Shown here in pieces: positions 1 to 12,200 of a stretch of DNA of 64,000 nt (the stretch's first letter is position 1; the number at the start of each line of letters is the position of its first letter). The notes under the pieces were generated by a model. That model saw only the letters and a list, made by a program, of their open reading frames with translations, was not told the origin of the DNA and ran no database searches. The position numbers and the translations under genes were made by a program. Source of the stretch: Vandiemenella viatica (Eukaryota; Arthropoda; Insecta; Orthoptera; Morabidae); contig CM061919.1 in assembly GCA_031002005.1 (NCBI GenBank), positions 170,607,121 to 170,671,120 on the forward strand, in the 5' to 3' direction.

Positions 1-174
1 AGTACAGTTATTTCTTGTAAATATTTGCTTTACCTGTCAAATATTTTAATATGTTAAATAATTATTTGTTTAGAAAAATATTATACACCCTTAGCAATTA
101 CCATTGCTAATAGTTTGAGTCTAAATCTCATAATCTTGGTGAAAATTTCAGTTAATACTTTTCTTTAATTTCAG

Positions 175-266
175 GATTGTATGTTCATCAAACAAGACTG
201 CAATTTTGTCTTTTGAAGAAGCGTTGTTTCCAATATTTCAAAACATTTTACAGCAGGATATACAAG
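175..266 (+). CDS. CSE1L: Exportin-2 exon a (first in window)
   Basis: The acceptor is the TTTCAG at 169-174 and the donor is GTAATT at 267. One base, 30 codons and one base are present: a split codon enters and a G is carried into the next exon, where it makes GAA. The peptide starts IVCSSNKTAILSFEEALF, which fits the family segment preceding the FVPYVFQ block. Confidence 0.9.
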
Positions 267-3200
267 GTAATTTCCTATTGATGGGTACCAGCTATCAAGT
301 GAAAAGAACTGTACTCGCAAACCTGGTACTACATGGCATTGAGCATTCATTATTTAGCCCAACACTTTTCTAATTGCTACTAAAAATATCTTTTTTGGAA
401 TTAACTAATATAGTTGGTCATAAGTAATTGTTTTCAGACTGGTGAATGTCTGCAAAATGTGTGATGTTACACCATTTTAGGAAAAATAAATGAAAATTAA
501 GTTAGATATATTATTGAGAAACTAACAAAACCAGAAAAGTGTAAAGAGATCAATGTGGATAGTATTACTGTGGATGTATTGAAGATATGAATATACAACA
601 GTGTTCCTTAAGTTGAAATATTATTTAGATTTAGTCTGGAGACCAGAAGAATGGAAAAGTGCAATAGTAATACTGGCCCATAAAGGAAGGCTGATTATTT
701 TTATATCAGTGGGTAGGTAAATTGGAGATTAATATGCAAACTGAGGAAAAAATTGGTTTTCAAAACCACAACACTTGTTTATGATAACATATAGCAGTGG
801 GTTATTTGCAAGATATTTCGGATGAAATGGACAAGGGGGGGATCAAGTCAAAAATCTAGCATTAAGTCTTCTAAGGCAATTGACAGTGTGTGCCATAAAA
901 TGGTATCGAATAAGATAAAAACCAGTGGAATTGATTTTAAAAAGTGATTTTGGGCTAGAATGCAAACAGTTAGGATAGGAAATGCAATATCAAAAGAGGT
1001 GTAAGTGAAAATTGAAGTACAACAGGGTAGTGTATTGGTTACACTGATACTCATTATTGTAATGATTGTTTGTATTGATGGTTTACAGTCATAAATTTGG
1101 TTGTTCACAGATGATGGTAGTCGTAAATAATAGGATCAAAATTGGAGAAGAATGTGAACTGCTGCAGGGTGACCTGAATAGGATATCTAACTGGGTAGGT
1201 CATTATGGAATGAGGATAAACACCAAGAAGGTACACAATTAAAAAGCTAAAGGCTGTTTATGATCATAGGGTGGGGAAGGAAGTGTGTGTAAGATATGAA
1301 GTGTAAATATTTGACATAACATTTGACTATAAATACAGCTGGGCGGGGCACAGTGAGCTGTGGTAGCAAAAAGGTTTTAAAATCCTTCATTTATTGAAGA
1401 TGGTATTGAGGGGACTGGCCAGAAAAGTGGGGGAATTTTGTTACAAAACTTTGGTCTGATCATTCCGTGAATATGGTGGCATGGGGGTATGCACATTTTG
1501 GATATCATATACAGAAGTCGGAGGGTGTGCAATGGGCGCAGCTAGACTTATCTATGGAAATTACCTCATAACACAATCAGTAACTGATAGCTGAATTTGG
1601 AGTCGTAGAAAGACAGGAGGAATTTGAAGAGAGTGTTGGAGTTGTACTTGGCGTATATTGGTGGTGAGGTTGGAAAAAATATTGGTGGAAGACTGGTGCA
1701 TGGAAGGGAAACAATCACCATGACCATAAACAATTGGGAAACTTTTGTTTTGTAGGTAAGGGAGTCAGGAATGGGAATAAATTACCAAGCTAAGTGATGA
1801 ATAACTTACCCAAAATGCTGAAAGAAATTAAAATTCAGAAAAGGTGGGTTCCAGAAAGGAGGGAAGTGGAAGTGTGGGGAAATTGCCATTGGACCATGCA
1901 CTCCATCCCAGTTACGTTGAATATAATTTTTGGAGATTGTCACTGATTTTTAGAAACATATTTTGGAAGTTTTGAATTTGTATCACTGGTTCTTTAGTTA
2001 ATTGCAACATTGCAGAACTGCTTGGAAAGGGGAGGGGTGAGAGTGAGACAGCAAAATTCCTTAGCTAACAACAAGATGTCACAGAATGAAATGGTAAAGG
2101 GAACAAAAATTGTTTTCAGATATTAACACTCTAAAGGAAGACAATACGACATGTACCAACCATGAGTTGTACATTGCAGAGGTGTTTTACCATTTTACTT
2201 GCTCCACATAGAATTTTCATTATCCATTTATCAGTTGACATAATATATTGTTGCTTTGTATGTGATGTGCTCGTACAAACACTGTGGTTATTAATTGGTC
2301 AGTTAATAATCAAACAGAATTATTTATAAAATAATGGAATGTTGTACCTTTATTTGTAGAAGCTGATATAATAGCAGTGCAGAGTTTTATATGCAATTTT
2401 TATCTTGTAACTGTAGGTTTGTGCTGGTCAAATTAATTAGACTTACTGTGGGTCTAAAGAGTTGGTGTGAACATCAGTGAACTGAAATTTCTGCAATAAT
2501 TCTCTGGCACCAAAAGTGAATTAATGTATCTCTTAATTTACATCTTGTGTTTCAATTACTTCATTGTGTGTATTCATCAATCATTACTGTGATATCACAA
2601 TGCTTACCTACTACCTAAATAAATTGTCACTCACAAACTTGAATTACTACCATTAAAATAGAGTTAATAAGAAAAACCAATTCAAATTTTGGAAATTTTT
2701 TATGTGTGCAAATACTTCATTATTTATTATTAGTGTTGTAAGAGCCTGTCATTCTGTTAGGCAGGCTCTCACAACATCCACCATCCATAATGTTCTCCTG
2801 TTGATAAAAGGTTAGACCCAAAAATTCACATGTCCTTTCTGTTGTTGTCTTTTTTTTATGTATTCACGCCATGCCCAAGGCAAGTGGTGGTTCATTTCGC
2901 TATCCTATTTTATATATGTATAAAAATCTGAATGTAGCCGCTGTTGAATATTTATAATGTTCTAACTTTGCCATAATATGTTAAATGGAAGTTCAAATGA
3001 GGGACTTAAAGACATTGAATTTGTTTAAAAAGCTAGTATGAAATTCTTGTTGGTGAAAAAAGTAAAAGTTGCACATAGGATAAATGGAATCACACTAAGG
3101 AATGTAAGTCAGAAATATGAGTTTTTTCTAAAATAGAATGTGTCTCTTATTTAATGTCTTTACTAATTAAAATAATATGACATAGACCCATCTTTTTTTC

Positions 3201-6200
3201 TTTTTCAGAATTTGTGCCATATGTATTCCAAATGTTATCACTCATGTTAGAACAACACTCAGCAGAAGTACCAGATCCATACATGGTGTTGTTCCCCTGC
3301 TTGTTAGCACCCGTATTGTGGGAGCGACCTGGCAACATTCACCCTTTAGTGGGTCTACTGCGTGCGTTTGTCTCCCAAGGGGCAGCACAGGTAGTGGCTG
3401 CTCAAAAAGTGGTGTGTATTTATCTTTTTCTACAACTCTTCCAGTAACTGTGCTTTCCCATGCTAATTGCCACCCATTTTCAATAGATTGTGTAGGAAGT
3501 GGAGAATGCATCATCACTTGTTCCATGCTGTAGAAGCATGCAGTGTAATTTAACCCACAAATTAAAATTGTTCCTTAAGAGATGTGTTTACAAAGTTGGA
3601 GCACCATAGATACTGAACAGATCAAGATGAGAGATGTATGGAGGGTAATGAAGTTTGAATTTCAAATAACCTTGTCCAAACCAGTTAGGTGGAGATAGTT
3701 ATCTGTAAGAGAAAAATATTAAGCGTGTGTCAACAGAACAGAAATAAATATAAGGCAGGTGTGTTACAAATGTTCTGCAGTTCACATCACTTTCATTCTG
3801 AATGGTTTATACCTAAAAAATTAATATTCCTTAATTTGTCTGATTTTGTACACTATCCTGAAACTAAGGAAATAGGAAGTGGCTTTTAGGTGATATAAAT
3901 AATAAAGGAAAGGGAAATTAACCCATCACATACCAAAGTTGATGGCTGCAATGAGAGAAAACATTTAAGGCAGACACACAAATACAATATTTCGGCATTA
4001 ACCTTCTTCATGTAGTAGAGAAATGGGTCATTTGGTGCCGGACCTGTGTGCACACAGAACATCACCCAAGAGTCATTGGGAGTCGTAATGGTCTGCACCT
4101 TGTTGTATTATAAACATCTGACCAATCTTGCAGCAAAAATAAGAACTAGAAATAATAATCTGCAGAAGCTAACTGGCACCTCCTGGGGAGCATCCACCTC
4201 CACACTTCGTACGTCAGCACTGAACCTTGCCTATTCTGCAGCTGAGTACTGCTCATCTGTCTGGATGAATGGCACCCACACCAAAAAGACTGACATAGTT
4301 TTGAACCAGACAATGCAGATAATTAGTGGATGTATGAAGTCCGCTCCACTGTACTGGCTGCCCGTTTTGAGTACCTACGATAAGATGATGCAATAGCCTA
4401 ATTGACCAATATAATAAGATCTGTCATTACTTGGACCTCCACATCCACGATGACATGAAAACCCAGTTTCAGAGAAATTGAGAAGATCAAGTGTAAAAAA
4501 TGCAAAACAACTTATATCTAACAATTTTAATGGGAGAGTAGTGTGGAGATCAGAGTGAATAGCCTCAGCCCAACCAGAATGGCTCTCCTTGTTTGATAAT
4601 AAACAGGCTCTAGGGGGACTTGATCTCCACTGGGCAGTTCTCAACAGAGTTAGGTCTGGCCATGGCAGATCGGCTTCATCTCTTTACACACGTAGAATGA
4701 GAAATTCACCAAATTGCGACTGTTGAGGTAGCACAAACCATCCGTCACGTGGCCTTTGATTGACCGCTTTGAACCTTCAGAGGATCACTGAAAGACTTCA
4801 TAGATATTTCAAATGAAGTGTTTCATTGGTTGTGCTATGTCGATTTTGAATTTTAACAATAATTTAATATAAAATTTTATTAGTGGGAAACAATTGTATA
4901 TAATTGTATTATTGATTATGTGAGTGGGAGTGCCAGACAAGCAGCCGCATCACTCTACGCTCTCAATGTTTTGATCGGGAGTGTGAGTGTGTGAGAAAGT
5001 GGATCAGTAATCGCTAAACAAACACTGGTTCTGTGACAATTATTTGGTTTGCGATTGACTGCGGAAGTCACCGCCTTCGCAGCACAGTTCAGCACGATGC
5101 AATGTCAGCATGTTGACAGCTTAGCAGTGTCCAAAAGCTGCAACATAAGTAAAAGGCGCTTGCAATACAATGGTGGAGACTTCCTTAAGTGCAACTAAAA
5201 CCAATGAAAACCCAATGCTAGCTGAAAAATATGAAAACCTGGTCGGCTACTTAAATGAGAACTTGGGCAAAAAAATTGAATAAAACACCATTCCGGGAAA
5301 TTAAAGATAAGTTTGCCAGTTGGGCGATAATGGTTTCTTTCATTGAAGGAAAAAGCTCAGAATTAAACAAAGAAGTATAGAGGCTAAACAAAACAGCTGA
5401 GGAACTTAAATGGAAACACAAAACAAGCCAGCAAGTTTAACAGAAAATAAAATATAACCTGCGAAAACAAGTTCTCTTTTCGTGAGTTCAAGATGTGGCG
5501 AAAACCCAAAAGTAATTGTGGAACAGATTACAAAATAATCAAACCATCAAAAGAGAAAATTAAAATTAATAAAATAATGAGTACTAATAGCTCAGTAATT
5601 ATTGATGCATAAACTAAAGAAGATGTGAAAAATTAATAGAACACAAAGAATTAAATGATAAGCTAAAATACAAGCTTCCAAGAAAGAGGAGACCATTGGT
5701 AATCTTGTATGATGTACCAAAAAGTCTGGAAATAAATGATTTAGTAGACAAAGTATATGAGGAAAATTTTGAAGTAAAACTGTCAAAGGAGTTCACAAGC
5801 AGTACCTGCCCTAAATATGAGACAGGACCCCTTGAAAAGCAAACCGTTGATCACGTTATAGAAGTAATCCCAGCTATGCGCAAATTATTATTAGAGCAAC
5901 ATAAAATATACGTTGAATTCATTGCAAAGATTACACCGTGGTACCAACTTGTGCCAAGTGCAGGAACCTCGGACATGTGAGAAAACACTGCCAAATAATC
6001 ATAGAGACTTGTAGCCATTGTGGTCAAACGGTCACAAGCGTGATCAATGTGATAAGAAGTTGAGGCCTCAAACGTGCATCCCATGCTAGAAAAAGAGGTA
6101 AGTCATGCAAATACAATGGAAAGGATTGTCCCACGTATTAACTGCTACTGCAATGCCAAGTCAACAGAATAGATTATGGCTAGTCTACAATCCAGTTGCA

Positions 6201-9200
6201 TGATAGATCAAGAAATGATGGCGAATATAGCAGATCTGATATGCAGGGCAGTTGAAATAGCAGTTGGAAAAGTGGGAATAAAAAATAAAAAAAGAGAGGC
6301 AATCCCCCATCTTGTAGACGAAGAAATGCTGTAATAGCTGAAACATTTAGGAAGAAGAAGGCGATGGAAATGCAGAAGATGATGGTAAGTGCCGGCGTGC
6401 ATACAGGTTGTCAGCAGTTAATACAAGCGCAATTGGACGAAATTTTCTCCACCTCTGACTCGGCTTATTCCCAGCATTTTGTTAGAGGCAGTGGGCTCGG
6501 ATATTCCAAAGAAAATAAATATCATATTTGCAAACCAAGTATGCACACAAGCCAAATAAAACACCCGTACTTGGGACAAGCAAACCGAATCCCATTACTG
6601 TAGATCCAGTGGTAGTGTATGCCGATTTTGAAGATACACTTCGGCTAACTAGACTTGAAGAAGTGCACACGTTTACACTTGCCCTCCAAGATTTGACAAG
6701 AATCCTCCATCTTGGTGGTAAAAACATAACATTCCCTCAGCCTTCGTCAATTGACAGGATTCAACTGATATCTCTAAATCTTCCATCAGATCCATCTCAA
6801 CTCCTGATTCTAGATTTTCAAGAGAAGAGGGGAAATATTTGATCCTGAGGAAACATACAACCAGTTTGTCATGATCGCTGGACACATTCTGTTAGATACC
6901 TTGGCCCCAGTGCAATGTGAATACAAGACACCCGTAAACTCCCTCCATGTTAAAAGATAGTCAACTGATTACTAAGGAAAGTGCTATGGGTCTACATGAA
7001 ATCTGAAGGTTGGCTGAGGAATTGAGATCAGATATTATTTGTCTACAAGAACCGTACTCCTGGCAAGGCAAAATCCCACACGTGCCTGTAACATCACGAA
7101 TAATCACAGAGGGCAGTAATCCAAGGGCAGCAATAATAGTTTAAAATAAACAAATAACATTTACTAAAATTACGCAATTATGATGATGAACGCAAGGTAT
7201 GTACTGAGATAAGAGCAGCAGAAGGAAGCTTAATAATGGTAAGCATGTATTTCCAGTACAGTGACGAGATCTTCCCATACCTAGATAGAATACGTCAGAT
7301 AGATGCAACTCTGAGAAATTATCCACTAGTTATTGCAGCGGACGTTAATGCAAAGTCTGCCCTCTGGCCCAGCAAGAAGACTGACAGGAGAGGGCAACTT
7401 CTAGAAGAACTGTTAAGCGAATTGGGTCTAGAGGTTAGAAACCAAGCTCATAATCCTCCTACTTTCTGCAACAGTGCTGGCACAAGAACAAATATTGATG
7501 CATCAGTTACAAACATTACAATCTGCTTAGGAGTTGGAGAGTTCTCGACAACGTGACAACAAGTGATCACAGTTTGATTGTATATGAACTGGGCAGAACA
7601 GACAGAAGAAAACGGTGACAATGGAAGCATTAAAACAGCATATAACATCAGGAAAGCTGTGTGGGAAAAGTTAAGGAATGTGTTAACTCCACCAGATCTT
7701 CCAGAAAACTACTACGATGTAGACAAAGCCGCAAGAGAGCTGACGTGTGCAATACAAAGTGCCATGAAACGTGCGATACCACTAAAAAGATAGTAGATCC
7801 AACTGACAAAATATGGACAGAAAAGCTTCAGAAAATACGACTAAACATGAGAAGAGCAAGAAGAACGTATCAACGAAGCATGGTGGCAGCAGCCAGGAGT
7901 ATTCTCCTTGAGTGCTACAGGAAGAAGAGACAGATTTTCAAAGATGCCATGAGAGGGACAAAACAAAAATACTGGGAAGCCTTTGTGAGGGAAGAAAACC
8001 TTATGAACAATCCATGGGGTATTAGGTAAAATCAGGCCTCCCACAATACTATCCGCAGTAAAGAGAACAGATGGAAGACTAACCACGAATTGGAGAGACC
8101 CGGCGGAGGAGTTATTAAAAGCTTTGGTCCTGGATGACAACATGGAAGAAGAAACAAAAGAACAAGCTACATTACGAAGAAACAATAGAAAAAGTTACAT
8201 TACGAAGAAACGTGGCAGCCCTGCTGGAGTGAAGAGCAAGGAAGTAATATTGCACCCGAAGAAATAATAACTGCATTAAACAAAATGAAAAAGGAAAGGC
8301 TCCCAGTCCGGTTGGAATCCCAGCCAAGGTCCTCCAGGAGTTAATCATAAAATTAATGCCCGCCCTATGCAGACTCCTGAACGAATGCCCTTAACAATGT
8401 AGAGTTCCAGGAATATGGAAAAACAGTCAGATGGTAATTCTAAAGAAAGGAGATGACAAGGATCCTCTTCTACCCAAATCTTCCAGGCGAATTGTTTATT
8501 GAATGTTCTTGGCAAAGTTCAGGAGAAGATTCTATGCAAAAAAAACTACAAAACCACTGGGAACTTCAGGGAGTGAATCCTAGTCAATATGGATTTAGAA
8601 CGGGGAAGTTGACAGAGGATGCCATAAATCGGACAATGCAAATAATTAGTAGCAGTACAAAAAGTACGTAGTGGGCATATTTGTGGACATCTCGGGGGCA
8701 TTTGACAATTATGGTGACCTGCCCTGTTTGAATGGCTGAGGGAGACTGGTTGTCCAAGAAGATTATTCTACCCCTTTAGGGACTATTGCAGATTTAGAAC
8801 TATTTCCTTGAGATGCCAGAACTCGTTCATCACGAAGACCTTACTAAAGTATGCCCGCAAGGTTCGGTTTATGGTCCCATATTCTGGGATATAGGGATGG
8901 AACCAGTGATTGAACTATTACATAGAATACGTTAACTTCTAGGTCCAATTGCTTTTGCTGATGATCTTTTATTACTTGTGGAAGGGGCTACAAGACCAGA
9001 AATTGAGTACAGTAGTAATCTAGTACTTAATTGCTTCAGTTAATGGTGCAGTAAAGTCAAGCCAAGTTTAACACCACATAAAACAACATGTATGTTGCTC
9101 AAGGGCAAGCTGACTCGAAAACCTACTGTAAGAATCAACGGTAAATCAATTCGTAGAAACCCAGTGTGCAGGTACTTAGGCATTAAATTGTATTAATGTT

Positions 9201-12200
9201 TAAACTTCGAAGCCTACTTAGAGAAGACAATAGCATGAGCAGTGGCTGTCATGAATAAAATCATTAATAACGGCCAACAAAAATAACTATTCCAGTCCAA
9301 ACAAAAAGACTATACCATGACGCAATTTTATCCACATTAGTGGGCTACTCAGCAAGTGCGTGGGCAAAGCATCTAAGAAAAATAAAACCAAAACAGCGAG
9401 TCAGACGTGTCCAACAAGGAATACTTTTAAGATTGATGGGGGAATACCGAACTGTGGCAACAAATTGAATAACCATTGCCATTGGTGTCTGGCCACTGGA
9501 CCTTGAATTAAGCCATATACTGGCTCAGAAAAGGCAAACAAGATAAGATAACAGAAATAATATGCAACGAAGCAAAATTTGAGATGCACATCGGAAGCTC
9601 CTATTGGCAGAATGAAACAGGGCAAAGAACATATGATACGTTTCCATCCATAGAAGAGAGGTTAAAATTGAGGTACCTTCAACCCTTTCCCGGATTGGTA
9701 TACTATATTACAGGTCATGGGCCATACAGTAGCTTGTGGATCAAGCAGTTGCAAATGTGGTGAAGAGAGTACACTGGAGCACGTGGTATGGAATGTGAAA
9801 TTACAGCCAGTTTGAGAGAACACAAACAAGCTCGGCTGCAAGGGAGGAGAATATTTGATATACTACACGACAAAAGTTTGTGGCATTTGGTGGATGAGGC
9901 AGCTGATCTAGCCTCAAAATTTTGGAAGAAGAAATTTATAGAAAGTAAAAATGCCGAGTGAAATCAAAGGCCACAGATATCAGAAGAGGAAAACAGAATT
10001 ACCACTCTTGGAAGAACAGATGCTAATTCCAGAAACAACTGCAGAGGGATCAATGAAGCTGGAATTCTGATTTTCACAACAGCGGATTGACAGAAGATAT
10101 CCTACGACAATGAGCTACTTCAACTGTCGGAGGAACTTAGGTGAGCTCCAGAGAAGCCGTCTTCCGAGTGACAGCTGGGGCTGTCTTGGTATTCCAGGAG
10201 GTCAACTCTTGATGTCCTGGGCTGCTGACTTTGCTATCGGTTCTGGGGGACTATACCTTTGGAATGCAATCAACAACATCAAGAAAAAATGAACATTAGT
10301 GGAACCGAAGTAGTGGTAATCGTAGTATTAGTAGTAATAGTGGAATTAGTAGTAATAGTGGAATTAGTAGTAGTAGTAGTAGTAATATCAGGAACTATAG
10401 CAGTAGTATTAGATGTAGTAGTGGTGGTGGTATCCACTCTGTTTAATAACTGTAGAACTATTAGAGACATTGGAACTTGAATCAAATTATCTTGCCTTCA
10501 TTGTTTATAAAGTGAATACGTTAGATATATAAGATATAAATATATATATTTGTAAAATTAATGGAAATAAGGTGCAGATTAGATGGGCTATGTTGTATAT
10601 GGGAAAATAAATAAAATAAAATTATGTGCTATGGCCATAAGATAAATAAATAAACTAGTCACTTTACACAGAATTATGGCAGGGGAAAAATATCTAGGGC
10701 ACTGCTCACTTTATATATTTTACAAAAGTTTTGTCTTTGTTGGAACTCTGTTTCTATTCGCGTATTTAGCATTTGGATAAATTAAGTTTTCAGTAACCCG
10801 ATTTTCTTTTACCTTCCTTATTGTGAAAATTTTATATTGATGGCACTGCACCATACATCTCTAAAGTGTCATTTCGTTTTCTTTCTTTGCAGAGTGGCTT
10901 GTTGGGTGTATTCCAAAAATTAATAGCGTCAAAAATGAATGATCATGAAGGATTCTACCTGATGCAATCATTAATACAGCATTTGCCGGCGTAAGTCTAC
11001 AGTCCAATAATGTTATGTGTAGTTAATGTTTTCAGAGATGAACTATCAAATTTTTCTTTTTTACAGAAATGCTTTGGAACCGTATATGAAACAGGTTTTT
11101 GTTCTCTTATTTCAAAGACTTTCTTCATCAAAGACGACCAAATTTATTAAAGGGCTCCTTGTGTTTTTCTGTCTTTATGGTCTACAGTATGGTACCACAA
11201 ATCTTATAACAATGATTGATGGTATACAGCAGCAGTAAGTAATTTTCTTTCCTAAAATTATTTTATATTTTTGCTTGTTCCCATAATTGGGTTGAATTTA
11301 AAGCTATAATAGTTATCACATGATACCAGTTGGCTTTAATTTTGATTTTGTAAATACAACTGTATTTAAGTGCACTGCATAATATTATATTATTGAGATT
11401 TTCTTTCATTCACACAGGATGTTTGGCATGGTTGTGGAACGCCTTTTTATACCTGATCTGCAAAAAGTTTCAGGTGGAATTGAAAGAAAAATTGCAGCTG
11501 TAGGTGTAACAAAACTGTTGTGTGAGACTCCAGAGCTTATTGAGGGCCCTTATTCTCATTTATGGTGAGTAACTCGAATTCCATAGGAAACCCTAAAGTA
11601 TTGGTTTCTATTCTGTCTGTGTGGCACAGCCTCACAGAATAAAAGAAAGAAAAGTTTTCACTCATTATGGTGCAGTGTTGTTACATGGCAGAACTGTATA
11701 GTCCACTCCTTCAGGCTGATATGTATTTGTAATAAATTGCCTGAAGATGAATCGGAATGTCTTTTTTTATCCATAATGATCACTGTGAACGAGTTCACAG
11801 ATTTAATTCTGATCCTTCATAGCATTTGGTTGTTCGTGGGTTGAAAACTCTGTCCAGCCATCCAGATTTCTGTTTTCCAAACTCAATCCAAGTGCATACC
11901 ATGATCCTTTTTGAAAAGAATGGGACCAAATTCCTTCCTGTTCTTTCCTCAATTGTCAATGTAAAAAAGCCATAAAGCTTAAAAAAATAATTAAAATGTC
12001 CTTTACCTCAGGAATGTTCGGAAAGTGTTTTTAAATACAATACAATACAGTACAATACATTCATTTTCCATTGATCCCAATATAAGAGACTGGCTCTGTG
12101 GGATGTGGAAAGTTGTCAATTTACAGATAAACAGTTGCATAACAAAATAATAAGTACACCAGTAGATGTACAGTCATAGCATACATGGTGCATTAAAAAA

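Noticed and set aside
2735..2775. 14-bp-arm hairpin as a microRNA precursor
   Set aside because: Too short a stem for a pri-miRNA and no conservation evidence.
3214..3533. Several overlapping frames over exportin-2 exon b
   Set aside because: Only the frame joining in phase with exons a and c is supported; the others are shadows.
10259..10485. Open frames rich in Val (plus) and Thr (minus)
   Set aside because: They are translations of the GTA microsatellite, not genes.
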